Below are positions 17,175 through 27,800 of a DNA stretch of 64,000 bases, piece after piece. The notes beneath the pieces are model-generated. The model had not been told where the DNA came from. It did not search any database and worked only from the letters and a program-made list of their open reading frames with translations. The stretch comes from Terriglobus sp. RCC_193 (GTDB lineage: Bacteria > Acidobacteriota > Terriglobia > Terriglobales > Acidobacteriaceae), in assembly GCF_041355105.1 (NCBI RefSeq), contig NZ_JBFUPK010000001.1, forward strand, positions 1,364,001-1,428,000. The letters are read 5' to 3'. The number at the start of each line of letters is the position of its first letter. The first letter of the stretch is position 1. The position numbers and the translations under genes were made by a program.

Positions 17175-18104
17175 CTATTCAACTTCCAGGTTCAGCATCC
17201 ACGTCTGCCCAACAAGGTCTTTCCCAAACGAATGATGTTGGCTCTCCTCAATCAGCGTGAAGCCTGCAGCCTGATAGATCTTTCGAGCAGATACCAGGAT
17301 GTCGTTCGTCCAAAGCGTGAGCTTTCTATATCCAAGCGCGCGCGCACGCTCAATGCATTTCTTCACCAAACGCGAACCAACTCCAAGTCCGCGGGCAGAT
17401 GACTCAACAAAAAGCAGGCGCAGCTTCGCCATCTCCGCATCATCGGACTTCATCAGGAAGATCGACCCCACCATCTCTCCATGAAGTTCAGCAATCCAGG
17501 CATCTTCGCGAGTTGGATCGAAGTGCAACACGAAGTCTCCAAGAATACGGGAAACAAGTCCTTCATACGTCCAATCCCAACCGTATTCCTTCTGATAAAG
17601 AACGGCCTGCCGATGAGCGATCCATCCCAGATCACCCACTTTCAATGCTCTGAACTTCACATCCTTCGGTGACGTAGCTTCCGCCTTCAACACTCTCTGG
17701 ACGTCCCGCATGCCTTTGGCAAGCCGCTGACGTTGCTCCGTCGCAATAGGCGCAACAAGAGTTGCTATCTGCTCCTCAGTCCTGTCATTCAGCCGACGAA
17801 ATACTTTTTTACCCGCCGCTGTCAGCGAAATCAGTTTGTGCTTGCCATGCTCTGGACTGATACGACTTTTTACAAGCCCACCATTCTGAAACCGCGCAAC
17901 GATGCGGCTGATATGTGCCTTATCCATCCCCAGGCCGCGAACAATATCGGCGGCTGTCTGTTCCTGGGTTTGAGCCAACTCATACAGCACCCTTGCCTCG
18001 GCCAAAGTGAACTCGCTTCCAGACAGGTGCTCTGCCAGAAGCCCGATCTCGCGCGTATAAAACCGATTGAAGCTTCTGACCTGATCGACGAGTGAAGATG
18101 GCAT
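17175..18104 (-). CDS. MarR-family regulator fused to GNAT acetyltransferase
   Basis: 309 aa. The N-terminal MarR winged helix (about 1-140; FTLAEARVLYELAQTQEQTA, DKAHISRIVARFQNGGLVKS) is joined to a GNAT domain (about 160-305; GEMVGSIFLMK, LRLLFVESSARGLGVGSRLV with the acetyl-CoA loop, YRKLTLWTNDILVSARKIYQ). Such fusions are known in many bacteria, but the acetylated substrate is not known here. The ATG at 18104 is chosen because of the GGAG 8 nt upstream; longer starts have none. Confidence 0.9.
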   Translation of the reverse strand: MPSSLVDQVRSFNRFYTREIGLLAEHLSGSEFTLAEARVLYELAQTQEQTAADIVRGLGMDKAHISRIVARFQNGGLVKSRISPEHGKHKLISLTAAGKKVFRRLNDRTEEQIATLVAPIATEQRQRLAKGMRDVQRVLKAEATSPKDVKFRALKVGDLGWIAHRQAVLYQKEYGWDWTYEGLVSRILGDFVLHFDPTREDAWIAELHGEMVGSIFLMKSDDAEMAKLRLLFVESSARGLGVGSRLVKKCIERARALGYRKLTLWTNDILVSARKIYQAAGFTLIEESQHHSFGKDLVGQTWMLNLEVE

Positions 18105-18360
18105 TCTCTGCTCCAGTGTTGTCACATACAACATACAAAAGGACTCACACCACACGCAATCATCAGGCATTGAAAAACAACGCACCACGCAAAGCAGATT
18201 TGACTAAGTCAGCAGGCACGGCACAGGGTATGGTTCTATCCTGCAGATCCCGTTCAGGCCCAGTCCGAAATCCTGTCAAGTACCTCCCCCATTCAACCCC
18301 AACAAATCAAAAGAAATAGAGTTGGCATGGTATTTCCATCGAATCAGTAAAATAGAACTA

Positions 18361-18391
18361 GAGACGAAAAGGGCCGCGCAAAGCGCGGCCC
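18361..18391 (-). terminator. Rho-independent terminator downstream of accC
   Basis: Perfect 9-bp stem GGGCCGCGC-aaa-GCGCGGCCC (18371-18391), followed on the minus strand by TTTTCGTCTC. It lies 130 bp after the accC stop, beyond the repeat, and would end the pepP-accB-accC transcript. Confidence 0.6.
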
Positions 18392-18406
18392 TAACCCCTT
18401 TAGAAA

Positions 18407-18516
18407 GACAATTTTGCCTCTAACCCCAACGGGCAGACGATTTTAGCGGCACTAAACCGTAACCCCAATAGAAAGACGATTTTAGAAAAACAGGGGGGGA
18501 GGGGTACCCTCCCCCC
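18407..18516 (-). repeat. AAAATCGTC dispersed repeat, copy 1
   Basis: On the minus strand: a GGGGGGAGGG-TACC-CTCCCCCC palindrome, TGTTTTT, then three copies of AAAATCGTC/AAAATTGTC spaced 39 and 29 bp, interleaved with GGGGTTA. The same order and almost the same spacing (40 and 29 bp) occur at 43122-43240 on the other strand. The element begins right at the accC stop. Confidence 0.7.
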
Positions 18517-18519
18517 GGA

Positions 18520-19911
18520 TTACACTCCAGTAGGCTCGTTCTCCGCCTCGACCTTCTTGCGCGCAGCTTCCTTTTCAAAGAAGCGCTCCATGAACTTCGT
18601 ATCGAAGTCACCTTTGCGGAAGTCAGGATCGGCAAAGATCTTCTGCTGCAGCGGAATCGTCGTGTGAATGCCTTCCACCACAAACTGGCTCAGAGCCCGC
18701 TGCATGCGGTTCATGGCCTCTTCGCGGTCCTTGCCGTGGCAGATAACCTTGGCGATCATGCTGTCGTAGTAAGGCGGAACAACACCTTCCTGATACTGGT
18801 TCGTATCCACGCGAACACCGTTTCCGCCGGGCACATTCCACGCCGTGATCTTGCCTGCAGAAGGGGTGAACTTCTCCGGATGCTCGGCATTGATGCGGCA
18901 TTCGATGGCATGACCGTTGATCGTCGGACGCGCAGGCACAATGTCCGGCAGCTTCTCGCCCGATGCAATGCGCAACTGCGCCTTCACCAGGTCGATCCCC
19001 GTGATCAGTTCCGTCACCGGATGCTCCACCTGAATACGCGTGTTCATCTCGATGAAGTAGATCTCGCCATCTTCATCCATCAGGAACTCGATAGTGCCAG
19101 CGTTCCAGTAGCCAATCTCGCGCAGCGACCGCTCAATGACGCCACCAAGACGCGCACGAATCTCCGGCGTAATCTGCAGCGACGGAGCTTCCTCGATCAG
19201 CTTCTGGTGACGACGCTGAATGGAGCACTCACGTTCACCCAGCGACATCACATTGCCGTGTTCGTCCGCCAGCACCTGGAACTCAATGTGGCGCGGACGC
19301 TCGATGAACTTCTCCATGTACAGGTCGCCATTGCCAAAGGCGTTCAACGCCTCGGTCGATGCCTGGTTGTACAAACCGGGAAGCTCCTCGGCCGTGCGCA
19401 CGATACGCATACCGCGTCCACCGCCGCCAGCCACAGCCTTCAGGATCACCGGATAACGCACGTCAGCAGCCCACTGCAGAGCCTCTTCCACCGATCCGAT
19501 AACCCCATCGGACCCCGGCAGGATAGGCACGTTAGCCGCCTTCATCGTCTGCCGCGCGGTGGACTTCTCACCCATCATGCGCGTCACTTCAGGACGCGGT
19601 CCGATGAACTTGATGTTGCTGGCGCGGCATACCTCGGCGAAGTTGGCGTTCTCGCTCAGCAGTCCGTAGCCGGGATGAATGGCGTCCACATCGGCAATCT
19701 CCGCCGCGGAGATGACCGCAGGAACATTGAGGTAGCTCTCCGCCGAGCGCGGCGGCCCAATGCAGATAGCCTCATCCGCAAAGCGGACGTGGAGACTGTT
19801 GCGGTCGGCTTCGGAGTACACGGCCACCGTACGGATACCAAGCTCCCGGCAAGCCGAGATAACCCGCAGCGCAATCTCGCCACGGTTTGCGATCAGGACC
19901 TTCTTGAACAT
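18520..19911 (-). CDS. accC: Biotin carboxylase subunit of acetyl-CoA carboxylase
   Basis: ATP-dependent carboxylation of biotin on AccB, first step of fatty-acid synthesis; cytosolic. 463 aa, near the usual 450. It has the N-terminal [17 protein letters not shown], the glycine-rich ATP-grasp loop [21 protein letters not shown] with the catalytic Glu/Arg set, and [13 protein letters not shown]. The ATG at 19911 is favoured over two upstream in-frame codons because AAGGAC sits at the right distance. It follows accB with an 10-bp gap in the pepP-accB-accC cluster. The C-terminal tail is Lys/Glu-rich and longer than in E. coli. Confidence 0.97.
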   Translation of the reverse strand: MFKKVLIANRGEIALRVISACRELGIRTVAVYSEADRNSLHVRFADEAICIGPPRSAESYLNVPAVISAAEIADVDAIHPGYGLLSENANFAEVCRASNIKFIGPRPEVTRMMGEKSTARQTMKAANVPILPGSDGVIGSVEEALQWAADVRYPVILKAVAGGGGRGMRIVRTAEELPGLYNQASTEALNAFGNGDLYMEKFIERPRHIEFQVLADEHGNVMSLGERECSIQRRHQKLIEEAPSLQITPEIRARLGGVIERSLREIGYWNAGTIEFLMDEDGEIYFIEMNTRIQVEHPVTELITGIDLVKAQLRIASGEKLPDIVPARPTINGHAIECRINAEHPEKFTPSAGKITAWNVPGGNGVRVDTNQYQEGVVPPYYDSMIAKVICHGKDREEAMNRMQRALSQFVVEGIHTTIPLQQKIFADPDFRKGDFDTKFMERFFEKEAARKKVEAENEPTGV

Positions 19912-19921
19912 ACCCATGTCC

Positions 19922-20416
19922 TTACCGCGGCCGTACCGCGAACAGCGGCTGACCGTATTCCACGGGCTTGCCATTCTCGATCAGCAACTTCACCACTTCA
20001 CCCGCAACGTCGCTCTCGATCTCGTTCATCAGCTTCATGGCTTCCACAATGCAAACCACCTGGCCGACGGAGATGGTGTCACCCACCTTCACAAACGCCG
20101 CAGCCCCAGGAGCCGAGCTCTCATAGAACGTCCCCACGATAGGCGACTTCACCTCGTGCAGCACCTCTGCCGGGGCAGCAGCCGCTACAGGCGCGGGAGC
20201 CGCAAGCGGAGCAGCAGCAACGGGTGCCGGGGCTACGTGCGGAGCCGCCGCAAAGTGCGCAAACTGCGCCGGATCAAACGCGATCGGAGCAGCGGGCTGC
20301 GAAAACTTGATGCGGACATGCTGCTCGCCGCGGTGGAGATCAAATTCGGCGATGCCATTGTCCTTCAAGAAGGAGACAAGCTCGCGGAGTTCCTGCAAAT
20401 CGTTCTGTTCCATCAT
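19922..20416 (-). CDS. accB: Biotin carboxyl carrier protein of acetyl-CoA carboxylase
   Basis: 164 aa carrier that shuttles carboxyl-biotin between AccC and the carboxyltransferase. The N-terminal part ([19 protein letters not shown]) is followed by an Ala/Pro-rich linker (about 50-90) and the C-terminal biotinyl domain with the biotinylation motif VEAMKLMNE and the thumb-containing segment. Directly upstream of accC and downstream of the M24 peptidase, a conserved grouping. Two adjacent ATGs are possible; AAGGAAG favours the second (20413). Confidence 0.97.
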   Translation of the reverse strand: MMEQNDLQELRELVSFLKDNGIAEFDLHRGEQHVRIKFSQPAAPIAFDPAQFAHFAAAPHVAPAPVAAAPLAAPAPVAAAAPAEVLHEVKSPIVGTFYESSAPGAAAFVKVGDTISVGQVVCIVEAMKLMNEIESDVAGEVVKLLIENGKPVEYGQPLFAVRPR

Positions 20417-20458
20417 CTTCCTTATGCCTGCCTTGCGCTCGCGGCACTCACTGCCGCG

Positions 20459-21574
20459 CTACAGTTCCATCCAGCCTTTGTGCACCGGGGTCAGCACCTC
20501 GGCGCCATCTTCCGTGACCAGCACAGAATCTTCGATGCGCACGCCGAAGCGTCCGGGCAGATACACCCCGGGTTCGATTGTAATCACGGTTCCGGCCTTC
20601 AGAACGTCTTTACTATCTTTCCCCACCCGAGGAACCTCATGAATCTCCAATCCAATGCCGTGTCCGGTGGAGTGGGTGAAGTATTTTCCATACCCAGCCC
20701 CCTCCAGAACCGACCGCGCAGCACGGTCCACCTCGCCGCAGGTGACGCCTGCGCGGACAGCATTCACTGCCGCCTGCTGCGCCGCCATAACCGCTTCAAA
20801 GACCACCCGCTGTTCCGCCCAGCGCTGTTTCCAGCGAGATGGAACAGGTTTTTCACCGAATCCAATGGAGAAGGTGCGCGTCATGTCCGAACAGTAGCCG
20901 TCCAAGAGAATGCCAAAGTCCAGTGTGACCAGGTCTCCTGGTGCGATGCGGGCTTCGGTTGCACGCGCATGAGGTTGGCTGCTGCGTTCTCCGGCCGTCA
21001 CAATCGTCTCAAAGCTCATCGCTTCCGCACCTGCCATCCGTGCACGATGCTCAAGCTCTGCAGCGATATCCCGTTCTCGCATCCCCGGTTCAACCCAGCC
21101 AAGCAGGCCCTCATAGAGCGAACAGGTCAAAGAGGCCGCATGGCGCATAGCTTCCACCTCGGCAGCATCCTTGACCACTCGCAACGCGACAATCAGGCCA
21201 TCGGCAGGAACGAAGAAGCTTCTCTTTCCTGAGGCCTTCTTCATGACGCCCAAAGAGGCTACTGTGGTTTGGGTGCGGTCAAAACCGCACCTGGCTGCGT
21301 GCTGTTCCGCCCAACTACATGCCTCTACAAGTGCAGATTTTGGGGCGATGCGAACGGTCGCGCCCTGCACTTCCCGCTTCGCCTGCACAGTGTAACGACC
21401 ATCGGTAAACAGTCGCGCGGACACACGTGGCTCTGCCACCACCACCAGTGCGGCATTCGATCCGGTAAAGCCCGTCAGATAACGGACGTCTGGAAGGTGT
21501 GTCACCAGCAGCGACGGGATGGAACGGAGTCGCAACTCCTGCACAAGCTGGCGGATACGTCCGCGATGCATCAT
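20459..21574 (-). CDS. pepP: M24-family Xaa-Pro aminopeptidase/dipeptidase
   Basis: Cytosolic metallopeptidase removing N-terminal residues next to proline; 371 aa. The N-terminal creatinase-like domain (1-130) is followed by the pita-bread catalytic domain with metal ligands in [18 protein letters not shown] (two Asp), [13 protein letters not shown] (His), [11 protein letters not shown] (Glu) and [13 protein letters not shown] (Glu), so it looks active. It stands just upstream of accB, as in many bacteria. Whether it acts on Xaa-Pro polypeptides or dipeptides cannot be told; the symbol is the best guess. Confidence 0.9.
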   Translation of the reverse strand: MMHRGRIRQLVQELRLRSIPSLLVTHLPDVRYLTGFTGSNAALVVVAEPRVSARLFTDGRYTVQAKREVQGATVRIAPKSALVEACSWAEQHAARCGFDRTQTTVASLGVMKKASGKRSFFVPADGLIVALRVVKDAAEVEAMRHAASLTCSLYEGLLGWVEPGMRERDIAAELEHRARMAGAEAMSFETIVTAGERSSQPHARATEARIAPGDLVTLDFGILLDGYCSDMTRTFSIGFGEKPVPSRWKQRWAEQRVVFEAVMAAQQAAVNAVRAGVTCGEVDRAARSVLEGAGYGKYFTHSTGHGIGLEIHEVPRVGKDSKDVLKAGTVITIEPGVYLPGRFGVRIEDSVLVTEDGAEVLTPVHKGWMEL

Positions 21575-21635
21575 CTTCTTCAGGATACGACGTCGAGCGT
21601 TTCTCTGTCGTATGGCAGAGCCGGTATCATGGCAT

Positions 21636-22508
21636 ATGTCTTCGCGGAAGAGCGCAACAGGAAACTTAACGCGACGGCGTTTTCTAGCAGGGGCCGCCCT
21701 TACTGTAGGTGGACTGGCTCTCTACTCCGGCGAGATTGAGCGACACATGCTCATGACCGTGGAACGTACGGTCCGCATCCGCAATCTGCCTGCACCATTT
21801 CATGGCTTCCGTATCGCGCAACTCAGCGACTTCCACTTTCATAACTATGACGAATCATTCTTCGTCCGCCATGCCGTTCAGCGCGTGAACGAGCTTGCGC
21901 CGGACATGGTGGCACTCACAGGCGATTTCGTCACCGCAAGCAGCGACTACAGCCAAAATCAGGCTGTCCCGAATGCTTATGCATGCGCAGAAATATTAAG
22001 TGGCCTTAAGTGCCCGACACGTCTCTGCTCACTCGGTAATCATGATGCGGTCATTAAGCGTACGGTAAGCGATGCATTGCAGCGCAATGGCCTCAAGCTC
22101 TTGATGAATCAGTTCACCGCGCTGGAGCGGCGAGGTGAGAGGATTTGGATTTCCGGCATTGCGGATGCCTATTTCGATGTCCCGGATCTCTCACGAGCGA
22201 TGCCGCAAAGGAAACCCAACGAACCCATCATCCTACTGGGACACGAACCGGATTTTGCCGATGTCGCCGCGCAGAACAATGATGTTGACCTGATGCTGGC
22301 GGGACACACACATGGAGGCCAGGTACGGCTTCCTTTTCTACCAGCTCTCCTCCTGCCCGCTATGGGTGAGAAATATGTGGAAGACCTTCACACGGTAGGA
22401 TCATCGGGAATGCAACTTTATGTAAACCGCGGACTTGGCTGCATGCACCTGCCGTTCCGGTTTAATTGCCCGCCGGAACTCACGCTGCTTACGCTGCAAC
22501 CCGCCTGA
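21636..22508 (+). CDS. Tat-exported metallophosphoesterase (YkuE-like)
   Basis: 290 aa calcineurin-like phosphoesterase. A twin-arginine signal (NLTRRRFLAGAALTVGGLAL) stands near the N-terminus. Metal-binding blocks are visible: QLSDFHFH (D, H), MVALTGDFV, LGNHD and GHTHGGQVRLP. Related proteins hydrolyse UDP-2,3-diacylglucosamine-like or other phosphodiesters, but the substrate is not readable here. Starts at 21612 or 21636 are both possible; the second puts the RR motif closer to the N-terminus. It is divergent from pepP, and the start region overlaps the 5' surroundings of that gene. Confidence 0.88.
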   Translation: MSSRKSATGNLTRRRFLAGAALTVGGLALYSGEIERHMLMTVERTVRIRNLPAPFHGFRIAQLSDFHFHNYDESFFVRHAVQRVNELAPDMVALTGDFVTASSDYSQNQAVPNAYACAEILSGLKCPTRLCSLGNHDAVIKRTVSDALQRNGLKLLMNQFTALERRGERIWISGIADAYFDVPDLSRAMPQRKPNEPIILLGHEPDFADVAAQNNDVDLMLAGHTHGGQVRLPFLPALLLPAMGEKYVEDLHTVGSSGMQLYVNRGLGCMHLPFRFNCPPELTLLTLQPA

Positions 22509-22510
22509 AG

Positions 22511-22765
22511 CTATTTCGCAGAACGTGCTGGCTTCTTGGATTCAGACTTCACCATCACCGGTTCCGGCACAACGACCCCCGACTGGCGATCCATCCACGT
22601 GTCCAGCAGGGTCTTCTTAAACCGCCAGCGATTTCCAAGCTTAAACGCTGGCACAAATCCTTCCGAGGCGTAGCGGTACAGCGTGTCGCTGCTGATTCCC
22701 AGATATCCAGCAGCCTGGCGGATATCCATGACTTCGCGGATGGCTGTTTCTGCGGCGTTCGGCAT
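22511..22765 (-). CDS. Excisionase/HTH_17-type DNA-binding protein
   Basis: 84 aa. The centre (VMDIRQAAGYLGISSDTLYR to NRWRFKKTLLDTWMD) is a MerR-like winged HTH with the typical W-RF-K end. A short Lys-rich tail follows. It ends 3 bp from the convergent phosphoesterase. No integrase is nearby, so a stand-alone regulator is more likely than a true excisionase. Target unknown. Confidence 0.85.
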   Translation of the reverse strand: MPNAAETAIREVMDIRQAAGYLGISSDTLYRYASEGFVPAFKLGNRWRFKKTLLDTWMDRQSGVVVPEPVMVKSESKKPARSAK

Positions 22766-22916
22766 GGTTTCTTCCCAGGGGATTTAGGATTCGCGGGAAG
22801 TCACAGCTTCCCGGCCACATACTTGTACCCCCTTTGCCTGTTCTGTACAAGCAAATTCTTCAGGTTGTGTCAGTTATCGGGGATCTAATAAAAGTGTTCG
22901 GAAGCGGACAACGGCT

Positions 22917-24677
22917 CTATTCCGCGTCTGCCCCGCTATACATCGCTTCAATTTCCTTTGCGTAATTGGCAGCCACCACGCGCCGCTTTAACTTTAAGCT
23001 GGGCGTTACCTCGCCGCCGTCCACCGTCCATTCATCGGATACCAGCCGGAAACGCTTCACCTTCTCCCAGGGCGAAGCTTCCTGATTCACGCGATCAAAT
23101 TCCTTCTGATACCGCTCAAGCACCTTTGCATCGTGAACAAGAGTTTTGCGATCAGGGGCCGTAATTCCCTGCTCCTTAGCCCATTCTTCCAATGCAGGAA
23201 AGTTTGGAGAGACAACCGCGGCAACGTACTTTCGCTTATCGCCCTGCAGCGCCACAAAGCCAATCAGGGACGAGACCTTCAGCTTGTTTTCGATGGGTTG
23301 GGGTGCGATGAATTTGCCGCCAACGGTTTTGATGAGTTCTTTCTTGCGGTCGGTAATGGACAGGAACCCTTCGGGGTCGATGTTACCGATGTCGCCGGTC
23401 CGGAACCATTCGCCATCCATCACATCGGCCGTTTGCTCTGGCTTCTGCCAATAGCCCTGGAAGATGCTGGGGCCTCGAACTTCCAGTTCTCCGTCCTCTG
23501 CGAAGCGCACATCGACGTTCTTCAACTTCGGTCCGATTGTGCCAAGCTTATTGTGTCCCGGTAGATTGACAGCGATAACAGGAGACGTTTCCGTAAGCCC
23601 GTAACCTTCGAGAATTGGAATACCCGCCGAAGCGAACCACTGCGCCAGATCAATACCGAGCGGAGCGCCACCAGCCACAAACACCTTCACGCGCCCACCG
23701 AAGGCCTCACGCAGCTTGCTATACACCAGCTTGTTCGCAATCTTCCATGCCAACGAAGAGGGGTCGCCCTGCATCTGCGCCACTTCGTCACGATGCTCCG
23801 CACCAGTCTTGATGGCCCACTGGAAAATCTTCGCCTTCAGGCCACCAGCCTTCAGCGCTTTTCCTTCTGCGGATTGACGCACACGCTCATACACGCGTGG
23901 CACCGCGACAAAAATTGTGGGTTTCACGACAGCCATCGCGGGCAGCACTCGCTCCGGGCGGTTGACATAGGCCAGCGTGACGTTCTCCGCATAGAACAGG
24001 TAGTCAATGTGCCGCGCCGTTACATGCGACAGCGGAAGGAACGACACCATCAGGTCATCCGATCCAAAGCGGAACAACTCTGTGGTCATTGACAGATTCG
24101 AAGCGATGTTGCCGTGGGACAACACCACGCCCTTCGCATCGCCCGTGGTACCGGAGGTGTAAATGATGGTGGCAATATCTTCCGGCTGCACAGATGTCAG
24201 CACCTGATCGAAGGCTGCATCGCGAGCAGAAGACTCCTCCCCCGCAACAAGATCGGCAAAAGAAACACCCACTTCGCCGCTGTCCATCGTGACAATCGTC
24301 CCTGCGAACCCTGTGCCAACAACCTTCTTCGCAACATCCTGTGTGGAGACGAAAACAATCTTCGCACCACTATCGGCAAGCTGTGCCTTCGTCTGATCTG
24401 GCGTCAGCGTGGGGAACATGGGAACATCGATGGCACCGATTGCGAGCGATGCGAAATCCGTCACGGCCCATTCCCACCGGTTTTCCGCGATAAGGCCAAC
24501 GCGATCACCCTTCGCAATGCCCTGCGACTGCATCCACGCAGCCAGGCGCCGCGTGCGCCAATACAGAGCGTCGCAGGAGATGGCCTCCCACTCCTCGCCA
24601 ACGGGTGTAAGGATAGCGCGCTCACCACCGCGCGAAGTGGCCTTCAGAAAGACGTCGTTCAGCGTACGCAAGTCCAT
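22917..24677 (-). CDS. Long-chain acyl-CoA synthetase (AMP-forming, FadD15-like)
   Basis: Activates fatty acids to acyl-CoA through acyl-AMP; 586 aa. ANL-superfamily motifs are in order: A3 IIYTSGTTGDAKGVVLSHGN, A5 YGLTETSP, A7 GEWFRTGDIG and A8 ITDRKKELIKTVGGKFIAPQ, then the C-terminal Lys of the adenylation step near LKLKRR. The ATG at 24677 is preceded by GGGGAG, which favours it over longer starts. Membrane-peripheral by family. Single gene, upstream of a gltB terminator on the same strand. Confidence 0.93.
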   Translation of the reverse strand: MDLRTLNDVFLKATSRGGERAILTPVGEEWEAISCDALYWRTRRLAAWMQSQGIAKGDRVGLIAENRWEWAVTDFASLAIGAIDVPMFPTLTPDQTKAQLADSGAKIVFVSTQDVAKKVVGTGFAGTIVTMDSGEVGVSFADLVAGEESSARDAAFDQVLTSVQPEDIATIIYTSGTTGDAKGVVLSHGNIASNLSMTTELFRFGSDDLMVSFLPLSHVTARHIDYLFYAENVTLAYVNRPERVLPAMAVVKPTIFVAVPRVYERVRQSAEGKALKAGGLKAKIFQWAIKTGAEHRDEVAQMQGDPSSLAWKIANKLVYSKLREAFGGRVKVFVAGGAPLGIDLAQWFASAGIPILEGYGLTETSPVIAVNLPGHNKLGTIGPKLKNVDVRFAEDGELEVRGPSIFQGYWQKPEQTADVMDGEWFRTGDIGNIDPEGFLSITDRKKELIKTVGGKFIAPQPIENKLKVSSLIGFVALQGDKRKYVAAVVSPNFPALEEWAKEQGITAPDRKTLVHDAKVLERYQKEFDRVNQEASPWEKVKRFRLVSDEWTVDGGEVTPSLKLKRRVVAANYAKEIEAMYSGADAE

Positions 24678-24814
24678 GCAACTCCCCAACAGGGCATGTA
24701 GCAACCCAACGGTCATCCTACATGGAAGCCGAAAACCATCGGTTGCGTTGGATGACAATTCTCATCATGACAGCGCGAATGTCATGATCTCTTCCACCCT
24801 GTGAAAGTGTTTCC

Positions 24815-24850
24815 TAAAACGAAAATGGATCCGGAAAACCGGACCCATTT
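24815..24850 (-). terminator. Rho-independent terminator of gltB
   Basis: Stem AAATGG(g)TCCGG-tttt-CCGGA(t)CCATTT with one internal mismatch, followed on the minus strand by TTTTCGTTTT. It lies 20 bp after the gltB stop. Confidence 0.75.
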
Positions 24851-24869
24851 CATTATTTTATCCAGTGAC

Positions 24870-27800
24870 TCAGGCCTGCGGCAGGGGCACCATCCGCAGG
24901 AACTTCGCAGAGTAAGCCGGCCAGTCTGCCAGCATACGCGCTGCACGTGTGCTGCCTGCCTTGGCAGCGTGCTCTTCCAGCAGAGCCTTCAGTTGTGCCT
25001 GCGCTTCCGTATCGGCTTCTGTAAACGGAACCGCCTGCAGGAACTCTGCGTGGTAACGCGTCTGCGAAAGAACGGTGCCATCCACGTCATAAATCCACGC
25101 GATGCCACCGGTCATACCCGCACCGAAGTTCATGCCGATCTCACCGATCACCACTACGGTACCGCCGGTCATGTATTCGCAGCCGTGGTCGCCCACGCCT
25201 GCAACCACTGCCGTAGCGCCGGAGTTACGTACGGCGAAGCGCTCACCTGCATAACCCGCAGCAAACAGCTTGCCTGCAGTTGCGCCGTACAAAGCAACGT
25301 TGCCCAGTACCACGTGATGACCGCCGCTACCGACAGCCATACCGCGTGCACGGATGACGATTTCGCCTCCACTCAACCCTTTACCAACGAAGTCATTCGC
25401 TTCGCCGATCAGCTTCAGATGCATGCCCTCTACTGCGAACGCACCGAAGCTCTGCCCCGCTGTGCCCGTCAGGTTGATGTTGATCTCCGGCACCGGCATC
25501 GGCAATTCCGCCTTTGCGCGCAGCACAGAAATCTCACCAGCGATACGCGCGCCGACAGCACGGTCGCGATTCGCGATGGTATCGGTGACCTCGTACGGCT
25601 TTCCTTCCACAACTGCCGTCAGTGCCGGTTCCACCCACGGTTCGTCGAGGGCCGGACGGCTCTCCGGACGATCATTGCGGATGCCAGCCCACTTGCGTGG
25701 ACCGTCGCCCACCTGCGCCAGCATCGGCGACAGATCCAGACCGCCGTCCGCACGGACCTGCTGCAGCAGATCGACACGTCCGATGGCGTCCTCAATGGAT
25801 GCAAGACCGTAGCGCGCCAGTAACTGCTGCAGATCGCCCGCAAGCTGCTGGAAGAAACGCTCTACATGCTCCGGCTTGCCGCGGAAGCGCGCACGAAGCT
25901 CCGGCTTCTGTGTTGCAATGCCCGTGGGGCAGGTGTTCAGGTGGCACTGGCGTGCCATGTCACAGCCCATCACAACCAGAACGGCCGTGCCGAAGGCGTA
26001 TTCGTCCGCACCAAGCAGTGCCGCAATCAACACATCGCGCGCCGTGGACAGGCCGCCATCCGTACGCAAACGTACCCGTCCGCGCATACCGTTGGCCATC
26101 AGCGTCTGCTGTGCTTCCGCAAGTCCAAGCTCCCACGGATTGCCCGCGTACTTGATGGATGACAGTGCCGCAGCGCCCGTGCCACCGACGTTTCCGGCGA
26201 TGACTACGTAATCGGCATAAGCCTTTGCGACACCTGCTGCAACCGTACCCACACCACAGCTTGAAACCAGCTTCACGCCTACAGCCGCGCGTTTGTTGAC
26301 GCGCTTCAGATCATGAATCAGCTCCGCCAGATCTTCAATGGAATAGATATCGTGATGCGGCGGTGGCGAGATCAACGGCACACCCGGCTGCGCATGACGC
26401 AGACGTGCGATGAGGCCGGAAACCTTGTGACCGGGAAGCTGACCGCCCTCACCGGGCTTGGCTCCCTGCGCCACCTTGATTTCAATCTCCTCGGCATGAG
26501 CCAGGTACTCCGCGGTTACGCCGAAACGTCCGCTGGCTACCTGCTTGATGCGGTTGTTCAGCAGCGAGTGAATCGCCGGAGCTTCTACCATCGGCTCAGC
26601 AACCGCTACACCGCCCTGCGCAGGCTTATTCACGAACGCAGCGGCTTCACCGGGCTGCGGCACGCGGCGATTTCCAGGATGCGGACGATAAACGTCGGAA
26701 TCCTCGCCGCCTTCGCCCGTATTGCTCTTACCGCCGAGCCTATTCATCGCAATGGTGATGGTAGTGTGGGCTTCCGGGCTCAGAGAACCAAGCGACATGG
26801 CCGAAGCGATGAAACGCTTGTACATCGAGGAAGGTTGCTCCACCTTATCCAACGACAGTTCTGCACCTGCGGGAGAGATCTCCAGCAACTCACGCAGCAC
26901 CGTGGGTTCATTGCTGGAATCCACAGTGGAGGAGTAAATCTGGAAGGCCTTCGCCGGGTCTTCTGGAAGAGCTACATTACGAGCCGATCCCACCACGGAC
27001 TGCAGTGCCTTCACATGCGACGGCGCCCATGCGTGCGGCTCCGCAAGGTCTGCTTTGCGGAATTTCACCCAGCCGTAATCCGGCAGGTCAATCTTCGCCT
27101 GAAGCTCGTCGGATACGGGCGCTCCCCAACTCTGGCGGATGCTGTGCTCAATCTGGGCAAACCCAGCGCCGCCAAGCGGTGCAGGAGTGTTCGGGAAGCA
27201 ACGCTCCACGACCTCGTTCCCCAAACCGAGAATGTCAAAAGGGTACGCGCCACGGTAGCTGTCCACCACGCTGACGCCCATCTTCGACATGATCTTTGCA
27301 AGACCAGCATCGAAGGCCTTCAGCATCTTCACTTCCGGCACCTTCGGATCGCCGTCCGCACCAGCAGTTGCACGTGCCGTCTCCAGCGCCAGCCACGGGC
27401 ACACAGCACCCGCGCCATAACCGATCAGCACGGCAGCATGATGCACGTCGCGCACATCGCCTGCTTCTACGGCAATGCCAGTGGCTGTGCGGAGCCCCGC
27501 CTTCACCAGCGCGTGATGCACCACACTGACGGCAATGGCCATGGGAATAGGCAGACTGTCCGCATCGGCATGACGGTCGCTCAACAGCAGAATCTCCACG
27601 CCTTCGCTTACCAACTCAACCGCGTTGGCGCACAGCGCCTCAATTCCGATCTGCAGGGAAAAATCCTTGTTGAAGACGCATTTCAATTCGCGCAGCCGGA
27701 GCGTGTCGCTATGCGGATACTTGCCGTGACGAAGCGCCTCCAGCTTGCCCACCGAAAGGAATGGTGAAATCAATGACATGCCGGGCAACGTGGCGTGCTT

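Larger units (their letters stand above)
18105..18519. other. 415-bp spacer: terminator plus dispersed repeat
   Basis: Between the MarR-GNAT start and the accC stop. The left 250 bp should contain the MarR-GNAT promoter, though no clear boxes were found. The right part holds a terminator hairpin (18361-18391) and the AAAATCGTC-type repeat (18407-18516). Confidence 0.5.

Noticed and set aside
18664-20142. 492-codon plus-strand frame
   Set aside because: Antisense to accC and accB, with Arg/His-rich composition and no motif.
22511-22765. Excisionase of a second integrated element
   Set aside because: No integrase, tRNA or att-like repeat nearby; stand-alone HTH_17 proteins are common.
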